This document shows positions 44,477 through 52,895 of a DNA stretch of 64,000 nucleotides, piece by piece. The stretch covers positions 62,001 through 126,000 of the forward strand of contig NZ_OMKE01000009.1 of the NCBI RefSeq assembly GCF_900299535.1. The letters are read 5' to 3'. Source of the DNA: Aquimarina aquimarini (GTDB lineage: Bacteria > Bacteroidota > Bacteroidia > Flavobacteriales > Flavobacteriaceae). Position numbers and translations under genes: made by a program. The notes beneath the pieces were generated by a model. It did no database searches, had not been told where the DNA came from, and saw only the letters and a list, made by a program, of their open reading frames with translations. Position 1 is the stretch's first letter. Every line of letters starts with the position of its first letter.

Positions 44477-46681
44477 CTAATTTGCTACTTCACTAATAAA
44501 CTTAATACGATATAAGCGAAGTTCTTCATCATCATAATCTCCATCAAACTCTTCTATTGCTGTATCTATTTTATCATTTTCTGCCTCTATAAAGTATTCA
44601 TGAATCTCTTCTTGCTGATCTTCATCAAGAATTTCATCAATCCAATATGCTATATTGAGTTTTGTTCCGCTATATACAATTGCTTCCATTTCTTTAATAA
44701 AAGCTGTCATATCCATTCCTTTTGCCGCAGCAATATCATCTAATGGCAATTTGCGATCTACATTTTGTATAATATATAGTTTAAGACCACTATTGGCTCC
44801 TGTACTTTTTACTACAAAATCATCAGGTCGCATAATATCGTTTTCCTCAACATATTTTTCGATAAGATCAACAAAGGCTTTTCCATACTTTTTTGCCTTT
44901 CCTTCTCCTACACCATGAACATTCGCTAGTTCTTCGATATTTACTGGGTATTTCAGTGCCATATCATCGATAGAAGGGTCTTGAAACACAACAAACGGTG
45001 GAACTCCTAGCTTTTTGGCTACTGTTTTTCTCAAATTACGAAGCATTCCTGCCAGTTTATCATCACTACCTGCTTTGGCTCCTGATTTTGCTGCAGTTAT
45101 TATAGAATCATCAGTTGTTTCATCATAGATATGATCTTCTGTCATCATAAAACTTATAGGGTTTTCTATAAAGTCTTTTCCTTCTGCTGTAATTCTAATC
45201 ACACCATAGGTTTCTATGTCTTTACGCAAATACCCTGCTACCAGCACCTGCCTTACAAGTGCCATCCAATACTTATCATCTTTTGTATTTCCGCTTCCAA
45301 AAAAGGATTGTTGGTGGGTTCTATGAGAAATAATTAACGCATTATTTTTTCCGATAAGGATATTCACCAAATCTTTTGATTTATAAATCTCTCCTGTTCT
45401 ATTTACTACTTCAAGGATCAATTTAACCTCAGCTTTGGCTTCATGCTTTTTCTTTGGATTACGCACATTGTCATCCATATCAGCACCATCACCATTTATA
45501 TCATCAAATTCTTCTCCGAAATAATGCAATATAAATTTACGCCTAGACATTGAAGTTTCTGCAAAAGCTACAATCTCTTGTAATAAAGCATGTCCTATTT
45601 CTTGTTCTGCAACGGGTTTACCGCTCATGAACTTTTCTAGTTTTTCTATATCTTTATATGCATAATACGCAAGACAATGTCCTTCTCCTCCATCACGACC
45701 TGCACGACCCGTTTCTTGATAATAGCTCTCTATACTTTTAGGCATGTCATGATGAATAACAAACCGTACATCTGGTTTATCAATCCCCATTCCAAAAGCA
45801 ATTGTAGCAACTACCACATCGGTATCTTCCATCAAAAACATATCTTGATGTTTAGCTCTCGTCTTGGCATCAAGGCCTGCATGATAAGGTACTGCTTTTA
45901 CACCATTTACTTCTAATGTTTGCGCAAGCTCTTCTACTCGTTTCCTACTCAAACAGTATACGATTCCGCTCTTTCCACTATTCTGTTTTACAAACCGAAT
46001 AATATCTGCATCTACATTTTTTGTTTTTGGTCGTATCTCATAAAATAAATTAGGTCTATTAAATGATGCCTTAAAAGTCTCGGCATTACTCATCCCTAAA
46101 TTTTTAAGAATATCTTCTTGTACCTTTGGTGTTGCTGTAGCAGTAAGACCTATGATAGGAATATCTTCTCCTATTCTTTTTATGATATTACGAAGATTTC
46201 TATACTCTGGCCTAAAATCATGCCCCCATTCACTAATACAATGGGCTTCATCTACTGCCAGAAAAGATATTTTCTGGGATTTTAAAAAATCAACATATTC
46301 TTCTTTAGTAAGTGACTCTGGTGCTACATATAGTAGTTTTGTAACTCCGTTCACGATATCCTCTTTCACTCTCTTTACTTCAGACTTGTTAAGAGACGAA
46401 TTAAGTACATGGGCAATACCTTCTACCGATGAGATACTTCGTATAGCATCCACTTGATTTTTCATCAAAGCAATTAAAGGTGAAACCACAATTGCTGTTC
46501 CTTCACACATTAATGCTGGTAGTTGATAACATAGGGATTTTCCTCCACCCGTAGGCATTATTACAAACGTATTTTGTTTTTCAAGAATACTTTGTATTAC
46601 CTTTTCCTGTAGTCCTCTAAATTGACTAAACCCAAAGTGCTTCTTCAATGCACTTTGCAAGTCAGTTCCGTTCAAACTCAT
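44477..46681 (-). CDS. recQ: ATP-dependent DNA helicase RecQ
   Basis: 734 aa. A 3'-5' helicase used in recombination repair. Walker A GGGKS (45-49), DEAH box (144-147, in AVDEAHCISEWGHDF), motif VI QETGRAGRDG (about 331-340), zinc/winged-helix region (about 345-500) and HRDC domain (about 535-610, LAGMLRNLRKTVAKKLGVPP). After HRDC there is a C-terminal extension of about 120 residues ending in an acidic stretch (DGDYDDEELRLYR), as in other Flavobacteria RecQ. Divergent from kdsD. Confidence 0.96.
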   Translation of the reverse strand: MSLNGTDLQSALKKHFGFSQFRGLQEKVIQSILEKQNTFVIMPTGGGKSLCYQLPALMCEGTAIVVSPLIALMKNQVDAIRSISSVEGIAHVLNSSLNKSEVKRVKEDIVNGVTKLLYVAPESLTKEEYVDFLKSQKISFLAVDEAHCISEWGHDFRPEYRNLRNIIKRIGEDIPIIGLTATATPKVQEDILKNLGMSNAETFKASFNRPNLFYEIRPKTKNVDADIIRFVKQNSGKSGIVYCLSRKRVEELAQTLEVNGVKAVPYHAGLDAKTRAKHQDMFLMEDTDVVVATIAFGMGIDKPDVRFVIHHDMPKSIESYYQETGRAGRDGGEGHCLAYYAYKDIEKLEKFMSGKPVAEQEIGHALLQEIVAFAETSMSRRKFILHYFGEEFDDINGDGADMDDNVRNPKKKHEAKAEVKLILEVVNRTGEIYKSKDLVNILIGKNNALIISHRTHQQSFFGSGNTKDDKYWMALVRQVLVAGYLRKDIETYGVIRITAEGKDFIENPISFMMTEDHIYDETTDDSIITAAKSGAKAGSDDKLAGMLRNLRKTVAKKLGVPPFVVFQDPSIDDMALKYPVNIEELANVHGVGEGKAKKYGKAFVDLIEKYVEENDIMRPDDFVVKSTGANSGLKLYIIQNVDRKLPLDDIAAAKGMDMTAFIKEMEAIVYSGTKLNIAYWIDEILDEDQQEEIHEYFIEAENDKIDTAIEEFDGDYDDEELRLYRIKFISEVAN

Positions 46682-46830
46682 TAAATCATTTAACTTTTAT
46701 ATACCAATTAAATAAAGATTAACTAACACTAATCTACTTTCCCCAAATATAGATTAATGGAAATTTCATTATAATTTTAACTTGTCAAAGATAAACAAAG
46801 CATAAATTAATATGCTTTTTTTTATGACTA

Positions 46831-46861
46831 TTTAAAATTAATAAGGTATTGTATACCTTTG
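46831..46861 (+). promoter_or_regulatory. Predicted promoter of the kdsD-tatC-CMD-lptB operon
   Basis: TTTA (46831-46834), 19-base spacer, then TACCTTTG (46854-46861). The -7 box is an exact TAnnTTTG; the -33 box has one mismatch. The TTG start of kdsD is 53 bases further on. Confidence 0.6.
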
Positions 46862-46914
46862 CGTAAATTAAAGATAATAAAATCTTTAATTATAACGCAC
46901 AAATTTTTTAAATT

Positions 46915-47880
46915 TTGAACACCCAAGATACTATAATCTCATATGCCCGAAAAACTATCGCCGAAGAAGCTCGTGCGATTGCTTATTTGGAAGAACTTAT
47001 TGATACAGAGTTTTCTAACGCTGTAGAAACCATACACAACTCAAAAGGAAGAGTTATCATTACTGGAATTGGTAAGAGCGCTATTATTGCTACCAAAATT
47101 GTAGCTACTATGAATTCTACAGGTACTCCTGCTGTATTCATGCATGCAGCAGATGCTATACATGGTGATTTAGGAAATATCCTCGAAGATGATGTTGTTA
47201 TTTGTATTTCTAAAAGTGGTAACACTCCAGAAATAAAAGTATTGGTTCCTTTTATCAAAAATTTTAAAAACCCTTTGATAGGTATTACGGCTAATAAAGA
47301 ATCATTCTTAGGTAAAGAAGCTGATTACGTTTTGCATGCCTATGTAGAAAAAGAGGCATGCCCCAACAATTTGGCTCCTACTACCAGCACTACTGCTCAA
47401 CTCGTAATAGGTGATGCATTGGCTGTTTGCTTATTACATTTGCAAGGTTTTTCTAGTCGTGATTTTGCAAAATATCATCCAGGAGGAGCTCTTGGTAAAA
47501 AATTATACCTGAGAGTAAGCGATATTACCTCTCAAAATGAAAAACCCGAAGTATCTCCTGATTCTGATATAAATAGTGTTATTGTAGAAATAACAGAAAA
47601 AAGATTGGGTGCTACTGCAGTTACAAAAGATGGGAGTATTCTTGGTATTATAACAGATGGAGATCTACGTAGAATGCTTACTACCAATACTTCTTTTGCT
47701 GGGTTGACTGCAAAAGATATTATGTCTTCAAATCCTAAACGAATTGATAATGATGCTATGGCAGTAGATGCTTTGGATAGATTAGAAGAAAACTCAATCA
47801 CCCAATTACTTGCAGAAAAAGATGGCAAGTATACGGGGTTAATACATATTCATGATCTAATGAGAGAAGGTATTTTATAA
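46915..47880 (+). CDS. kdsD: Arabinose-5-phosphate isomerase (KdsD/KpsF)
   Basis: 321 aa. Converts ribulose-5-phosphate to arabinose-5-phosphate, the first step toward Kdo for lipopolysaccharide. A SIS domain (about 25-190) has GRVIITGIGKSAIIATK and HAADAIHGDLG; two CBS domains follow (about 205-320, ending LIHIHDLM). The start is TTG at 46915, since no ATG lies nearby in frame and it falls just after a consensus promoter. The stop overlaps the tatC ATG by one base. First gene of the operon. Confidence 0.93.
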   Translation: MNTQDTIISYARKTIAEEARAIAYLEELIDTEFSNAVETIHNSKGRVIITGIGKSAIIATKIVATMNSTGTPAVFMHAADAIHGDLGNILEDDVVICISKSGNTPEIKVLVPFIKNFKNPLIGITANKESFLGKEADYVLHAYVEKEACPNNLAPTTSTTAQLVIGDALAVCLLHLQGFSSRDFAKYHPGGALGKKLYLRVSDITSQNEKPEVSPDSDINSVIVEITEKRLGATAVTKDGSILGIITDGDLRRMLTTNTSFAGLTAKDIMSSNPKRIDNDAMAVDALDRLEENSITQLLAEKDGKYTGLIHIHDLMREGIL

Positions 47881-48716
47881 TGGCGCAAAACAAACAAAAA
47901 GACCCCCAGTCTATGTCTTTTCTAGATCATCTAGAAGAATTACGATGGCATTTGATCAGAGCAACAGTAGCCATACTTATTGCTGGTATTGCTGCTTTTA
48001 TTGCTAAAGAATTTATTTTTGATGTGATCATTTTTGGCCCTAAAAAACCTGATTTCCCTACTTATAAAGGTTTATGTAACTTATCTAAAGCCTTAGGGCT
48101 TGATGAAAGTTTATGCTTTAAAGAGTTACCTTTTAGCGTACAAAGTAGAAAAGTTGCTGGACAATTTTCTGTTCATATATGGACATCCATAACTGCAGGT
48201 TTCATTTTTGCATTTCCTTATGTTATATATGAATTCTGGAAATTTATCGCCCCTGCAATGTATGACAACGAAAGAAAATACTCTAAAGGATTTATTATCA
48301 TTTGCTCTTTTTTATTCTTTTTAGGTGTTCTTTTTGGGTATTATATAATTACTCCGTTATCAATTAATTTTTTAGGAGGATACCAAGTAAGTAAAGAAGT
48401 ACTCAATGAATTTGATATTGATAGCTATATTGCATTAGTAAGAGCATCGGTAATTGCCTGTGGATTAATATTTGAACTACCTATTATTATGTTCTTTCTT
48501 ACTAAAGTAGGGTTAGTTACTCCTGAATTTTTAAGAAAATACAGAAAATTTGCTTTGGTAATTGTACTCATCCTTTCTGCCATCATTACACCACCAGATA
48601 TTGCAAGTCAGGTTATTGTAGCTATCCCCGTGTTAATTTTATACGAAGTAAGTATTTTTATTTCTAAAGCTGTCATAAAAAAACAAAATAAGAAATTACA
48701 AAAACAATCCAAATGA
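47880..48716 (+). CDS. tatC: Twin-arginine translocase subunit TatC
   Basis: 278 aa with six membrane helices. TatC recognises twin-arginine signal peptides of folded exported proteins. Visible: the conserved N-terminal SFLDHLEELRWHLIRA (residues 13-28) and FEFWKF-type motif (VIYEFWKFIAPAMYDNER, about 117-134), with the ending SKAVIKKQNKK. ATG overlaps kdsD stop (TAATG) and the stop overlaps the next ATG (ATGA), so translation is coupled in both directions. TatA/B are not in this window. Confidence 0.96.
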   Translation: MAQNKQKDPQSMSFLDHLEELRWHLIRATVAILIAGIAAFIAKEFIFDVIIFGPKKPDFPTYKGLCNLSKALGLDESLCFKELPFSVQSRKVAGQFSVHIWTSITAGFIFAFPYVIYEFWKFIAPAMYDNERKYSKGFIIICSFLFFLGVLFGYYIITPLSINFLGGYQVSKEVLNEFDIDSYIALVRASVIACGLIFELPIIMFFLTKVGLVTPEFLRKYRKFALVIVLILSAIITPPDIASQVIVAIPVLILYEVSIFISKAVIKKQNKKLQKQSK

Positions 48717-49063
48717 GTGATATCGTTGACGAATTCAATGCATACAGAGAAAAAATGAATTCTCGTATTCTTGAAGATAATAATAAAGTGATTAAAAGAA
48801 TTTTTAACCTAGACACCAATGCCTATATGGAAGGTGCTCTAAATGTAAAAACTAAAGAATTATTAGGTTTGGTTGCTTCTGCTGTTTTACGATGTGATGA
48901 TTGTGTACGCTATCATCTAGAAACCTGTCATAAAGAAGGTTTAACCAAAGAAGAGATAGCTGAAGCCTTAAGTATAGCAACTCTTGTAGGTGGTACTATA
49001 GTGATCCCACATTTACGTCGTGCTTATGAATTTTGGGACGCTCTAGAAGCAAAAGCTTCTTAA
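48713..49063 (+). CDS. Carboxymuconolactone decarboxylase family protein
   Basis: 116 aa, all-helical. The active-site-like motif is CDDCVRYHL (about residues 62-70), the C-x2-C-x3-H of AhpD-like CMD proteins, in LRCDDCVRYHLETCHKEG. Such proteins can act as alkylhydroperoxide-reductase partners, but many are uncharacterised. It starts inside the tatC stop (ATGA) and precedes lptB by 82 bases, so it belongs to the operon although its link to LPS or Tat is unclear. Confidence 0.9.
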   Translation: MSDIVDEFNAYREKMNSRILEDNNKVIKRIFNLDTNAYMEGALNVKTKELLGLVASAVLRCDDCVRYHLETCHKEGLTKEEIAEALSIATLVGGTIVIPHLRRAYEFWDALEAKAS

Positions 49064-49145
49064 GTTTAATTACGGTTAAAAAGAATAATGTAAATTTACT
49101 CGCTCATTGTAGCAACAACCCTTATACAAAAGAAGTCATTCTAAT

Positions 49146-49886
49146 ATGAAGTTAAAAGCAGATAATCTTATAAAGTCTTATAAAGGCAGAAAAGTAGTAA
49201 AAGGCATCTCTCTAGAAGTAAATCAGGGAGAAATTGTCGGACTATTAGGCCCTAATGGTGCTGGAAAAACAACTTCTTTTTATATGATTGTTGGTTTGGT
49301 AAAACCAAATGGCGGAAAAATCACTTTAGAAAATATTGATATCACAAAATACCCAATGTACAAACGTGCACAAAATGGTATAGGATATCTTGCACAAGAA
49401 GCTTCTGTTTTTAGAAAATTAAGTATTGAAGATAATATACTTAGTGTACTACAGCTTACCAAGCTGTCAAAAAAAGAACAGCTACACAAAATGGAAGCTC
49501 TGATAGAAGAGTTTGGGCTTGGGCACATTCGTAAAAATCGTGGGGATCTATTAAGTGGAGGAGAACGACGACGTACCGAGATCGCTCGTGCACTAGCTAC
49601 AGACCCTAATTTCATCCTTCTAGATGAGCCCTTTGCTGGTGTAGACCCTGTAGCTGTAGAAGATATACAACGAATTGTCGCTCAATTAAAAAACAAAAAT
49701 ATTGGTATTCTGATTACTGATCATAATGTACAAGAAACACTTGCTATTACAGATAGAACATATCTGATGTTTGAAGGAAGTATCCTTAAAGCTGGGATTC
49801 CTGAGGAACTAGCTGAAGATGAAATGGTACGTAAAGTATACCTAGGACAAAATTTTGAATTGCGTAAAAAGAAGCTAAACTTCTAG
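49146..49886 (+). CDS. lptB: LPS export ABC transporter ATP-binding protein LptB
   Basis: 246 aa. The ATPase of the LptB2FG complex that extracts lipopolysaccharide from the inner membrane. Walker [10 protein letters not shown] (about 38-46), Q-loop [13 protein letters not shown] (typical of LptB), signature [16 protein letters not shown], Walker [14 protein letters not shown] and switch His ITDHNV. The [11 protein letters not shown] form and C-terminal [13 protein letters not shown] separate LptB from other ABC ATPases. Last gene of the operon; a small hairpin at its 3' end is not a clear terminator. Confidence 0.95.
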   Translation: MKLKADNLIKSYKGRKVVKGISLEVNQGEIVGLLGPNGAGKTTSFYMIVGLVKPNGGKITLENIDITKYPMYKRAQNGIGYLAQEASVFRKLSIEDNILSVLQLTKLSKKEQLHKMEALIEEFGLGHIRKNRGDLLSGGERRRTEIARALATDPNFILLDEPFAGVDPVAVEDIQRIVAQLKNKNIGILITDHNVQETLAITDRTYLMFEGSILKAGIPEELAEDEMVRKVYLGQNFELRKKKLNF

Positions 49887-50060
49887 AAATTTAGCTTGCC
49901 TAGTATTTGTTGTTGTATTTTCAAAAGTCATCAAGACTACACTAACTTTGTTTCTTAAAAAGCTAACAAACAACAACTTACCTTCTTATTTTATTAAAAT
50001 AAAAATATAATAAGGGAAAAATTATATAATTCATAATTCTTCCTGCAACCTAGGGCTCTA

Positions 50061-50094
50061 TTGACAAAATTCCTGATTTAAAAGTATATCTTTA
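50061..50094 (+). promoter_or_regulatory. Possible promoter of the RiPP-like peptide gene
   Basis: TTG (50061-50063) and TATCTTTA (50087-50094, one mismatch to TAnnTTTG) are 23 bases apart and lie 47 bases before the ATG at 50142. A second box, TAACTTTG at 49943-49950, is an exact match and could make a longer leader. Confidence 0.35.
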
Positions 50095-50141
50095 AAACAA
50101 TAACAACTTAACTTAAGTATTAATCTCTAAAATTTTAAATT

Positions 50142-50294
50142 ATGTTAAAAAGCATTTTAGAAGTACACAATGTTCAGGTTTTAAAGAAAAAGCAACAACA
50201 AAAAATCAAAGCAGGTTCTTGGTTTATAGACTGTAGTCTAAGCCAAAACTTTCAACATCCTTGCTGTATTCTAGGTTCATCTGTATGCAGATAG
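50142..50294 (+). CDS. RiPP-like precursor peptide (50 aa) with degenerate double-glycine leader
   Basis: A 50-codon frame. The leader MLKSILEVHNVQVLKKKQQQ followed by KIKAG has the usual form of Bacteroidota bacteriocin/natural-product leaders: hydrophobic N-terminus, charged KKKQQQK, and a small-residue cleavage end (AG in place of GG). The core, from SWFIDCSLS to ILGSSVCR, has four Cys (CS, CC, VC), suited to disulfides or thioether rings. It has a possible promoter and a hairpin terminator directly after, so it is a separate transcription unit. No maturation or transport gene is within the window. Confidence 0.6.
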   Translation: MLKSILEVHNVQVLKKKQQQKIKAGSWFIDCSLSQNFQHPCCILGSSVCR

Positions 50295-50318
50295 CCCAAA
50301 AAGTATATCTTTTTATTA

Positions 50319-50345
50319 ATAAGCGAGCTTGTCTCGCTTATTTTA
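50319..50345 (+). terminator. Intrinsic terminator after the RiPP-like gene
   Basis: Nine-base stem ATAAGCGAG/CTCGCTTAT, 5-base loop CTTGT, then TTTT. It lies 25 bases after the peptide's stop codon; pssA converges from the other side. Confidence 0.75.
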
Positions 50346-50393
50346 TATCATTATTCAACAGATACAAATTCAAACTTTTATAAGTAGCTGCAA

Positions 50394-51149
50394 TCATGTT
50401 GTTTCTTTAGGAGAAAATACCGACATCAAAATATATAACAATATTACACAAGGTATTGCCATAAATTTTAATGCAATAATCAATACAATAGTTAATAATA
50501 TATATATATATCGTATTTTATTTTCGGCAAAACCCCAAGTTTTAAATTTTAATGCAAATAATGGTATTTCTGCATTCAACAGATAACAACTCAATATCGT
50601 TAACCCAATTAAAAACCATTCATTAAGAATAATTGTTTGTATCCATACCTCTGGTTGAAACCTGATTATCAATGGTAAACTCATAATCAATAGAGTATTT
50701 GCAGGTGTAGGCAAGCCTATGAATGATGTTGTTTGTCGTGTATCTATATTGAATTTAGCCAAACGATATGCAGAAGCCAATGTAATCAATAGACCTAGTA
50801 AAGACATATACGACATATCAAAACTTACCAAAACTTGTTCAGAATTCCAGGTAGGAGGTGTTGTATAAAAAGGTTTTCCAAAAACCTGAGATAATAACTG
50901 GTACATTACAACCCCAGGAGCAACACCGCTGGTAACCATATCTGCTAAAGAATCAAGCTGTAGCCCCAACTCACTTTTTACATCTAGTACTCTAGCCGCA
51001 AAACCATCAAAAAAATCAAACCCTATTCCAATCATTACAAACAATGCTGCAAGCTCTAAATGCCCTTGAACAGCAAAAATAACTGCAATACACCCACAAA
51101 ACAGGTTCAGTAACGTTATACCATTTGGAATTTGCTTTTTGATCCACAT
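50394..51149 (-). CDS. pssA: CDP-diacylglycerol-serine O-phosphatidyltransferase
   Basis: 251 aa with about six to eight membrane helices. Makes phosphatidylserine, precursor of phosphatidylethanolamine. The CDP-alcohol phosphatidyltransferase motif D-G-x2-A-R-x8-G-x3-D-x3-D is complete (residues about 48-71: DGFAARVLD, then GLQLDSLAD). The active-site aspartates are intact. Divergent from lnt; the two ATGs are 142 bases apart, so they may share a control region. Confidence 0.95.
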   Translation of the reverse strand: MWIKKQIPNGITLLNLFCGCIAVIFAVQGHLELAALFVMIGIGFDFFDGFAARVLDVKSELGLQLDSLADMVTSGVAPGVVMYQLLSQVFGKPFYTTPPTWNSEQVLVSFDMSYMSLLGLLITLASAYRLAKFNIDTRQTTSFIGLPTPANTLLIMSLPLIIRFQPEVWIQTIILNEWFLIGLTILSCYLLNAEIPLFALKFKTWGFAENKIRYIYILLTIVLIIALKFMAIPCVILLYILMSVFSPKETT

Positions 51150-51291
51150 ATATATATGATTTTATGTAAAAATAGTAAACTATTTAAGTCTATTGATATA
51201 GTTTTCAAACTTAACAAAAAAGAAGTATTCAATTTTATTATTTGTAACCAAATAAGTTTAATTTCGTCCTTAGAACCAAGGAAGCTTTTTC

Positions 51292-52893
51292 ATGAGAAAT
51301 ATTATACTATCTATCATTTCAGGACTTTTGCTCTCAATCGGCTGGCCAACATATGGCTTCCCCTTATTTTTATTCTTTGGTTTTATTCCTTTATTGATTG
51401 CAGAGTATAATATTCGCTCTGATAAATACAGTAAAACAAAAGTTTTTGGACTTGCTTTTCTCTCACTTTTTATATGGAATATTATTACTACATGGTGGAT
51501 CTATAATTCTACACCATTCGGGATGTGGTTTGCCGAGATTGTGAATAGTCTAGTAATGGCTCTTGTGTTTTTGATCTATCATATCGTAGCCAAAAGAACC
51601 ACTTTTACTATTAGTAGTATATTTTTGGTATGTATCTGGATGAGCTTTGAATATCTACACCTACAATGGGAATTTTCTTGGCCTTGGCTAAACCTAGGTA
51701 ATGGTTTTGCAAATTTCACCTCATGGATTCAATGGTACGAGTATACAGGAACTTTTGGGGGTACACTTTGGATATGGGTTCTCAATATCAGTCTATATAA
51801 AAGTATTTTATTATTTATAGAACATAGGGATAAAACCATCTTATACAGGGCGGCTATTCGTAATGGATTATTTATCCTACTCCCTATTTCTTTATCATTT
51901 ATTATACTAAACACGTATCAAGAAAAAGGAAAAACGATAGAGGTAGTTCTATTACAACCTAATATAAACCCTTATACAGAAAAATATAACACCAATGACA
52001 TACGTATCAGTAACTTATTAGACTCTCTTACCAAAACAGCAATTACATCTGATACTGATTTTATTATTGCTCCAGAAACTGTATTTGCAGATAATAACAG
52101 GCTTCACCGTTTTTCTAATTCTATTGCAAAAAAGACTGCTGTCAAAATACTTAATCAATACCCTAATGCAAATTTTTTATCTGGTATCTCATTAATTGAT
52201 GTTTTTAATGATCCTTCAAAAATTCATGGGCAAACTAACACATATAAAGAAGGAATATATTATGATGATTACAATTCTGCTTTTTTTGTAAGACCTGATA
52301 AGACCTATGAATTATACCACAAAAGCAAACTAGTTGTAGGCGTAGAAAATTTCCCGTACCAAAGCGTCTTAAAGCCTATCCTGGGTGATGCTATGATTGA
52401 TTTAGGAGGAACGGTCGCAAAAAAAACCACACAACAAGATCGAGAAGTATTTTTTACTAAAGATAGTATTGGTGTAGCTCCTATGATTTGTTATGAGAGT
52501 GTATATGGTGAATTTGCTACAGGTTATATAAGAAACAAGGCCAATTTTCTAGCTATCATAACCAATGATGCTTGGTGGGGTAATACACAGGGACACCAAC
52601 AACATTTGTCGTATGCCAAGCTTAGAGCAATTGAAACAAGAAGAAGTGTTGCTAGAAGTGCCAATACAGGAATTTCTGCCATTATCAACCAAACAGGAAA
52701 TATTATAACACAATTAGACTACGAGCAACAAGGTGCATTAAAAGGCACTCTTACTATTAATGATAAAATTACCTTTTATGCAAAGGCAGGAAACTATCTA
52801 GCTAGAGTTTCTATATTTATTGCTGTTTTTATATTTCTTTTTTCTGTAACTAGAAGAAAACAGATTCTTAATTTCTCTAAAGCAAAAGGTTAA
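51292..52893 (+). CDS. lnt: Apolipoprotein N-acyltransferase
   Basis: 533 aa. Adds the third acyl chain to lipoproteins at the periplasmic face of the inner membrane. Six N-terminal helices (about 5-210), then a nitrilase-like domain (about 220-500) with the catalytic triad phrases: E in DFIIAPETVF (about 259-268), K in YHKSKLVVGVENFP (about 342-355) and C in MICYESVYGEF (about 398-408). A C-terminal helix ends the protein. Several lipoprotein genes in this window would be its substrates. Confidence 0.95.
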   Translation: MRNIILSIISGLLLSIGWPTYGFPLFLFFGFIPLLIAEYNIRSDKYSKTKVFGLAFLSLFIWNIITTWWIYNSTPFGMWFAEIVNSLVMALVFLIYHIVAKRTTFTISSIFLVCIWMSFEYLHLQWEFSWPWLNLGNGFANFTSWIQWYEYTGTFGGTLWIWVLNISLYKSILLFIEHRDKTILYRAAIRNGLFILLPISLSFIILNTYQEKGKTIEVVLLQPNINPYTEKYNTNDIRISNLLDSLTKTAITSDTDFIIAPETVFADNNRLHRFSNSIAKKTAVKILNQYPNANFLSGISLIDVFNDPSKIHGQTNTYKEGIYYDDYNSAFFVRPDKTYELYHKSKLVVGVENFPYQSVLKPILGDAMIDLGGTVAKKTTQQDREVFFTKDSIGVAPMICYESVYGEFATGYIRNKANFLAIITNDAWWGNTQGHQQHLSYAKLRAIETRRSVARSANTGISAIINQTGNIITQLDYEQQGALKGTLTINDKITFYAKAGNYLARVSIFIAVFIFLFSVTRRKQILNFSKAKG

Positions 52894-52895
52894 AA

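Noticed and set aside
49872..49897. Hairpin AAGCTAAA/TTTAGCTT at the end of lptB as a terminator
   Set aside because: It overlaps the coding end and is not followed by a T tract.
50329..50586. 85-codon plus-strand frame antisense to pssA
   Set aside because: It overlaps the 3' part of pssA and begins inside the terminator of the RiPP-like gene.
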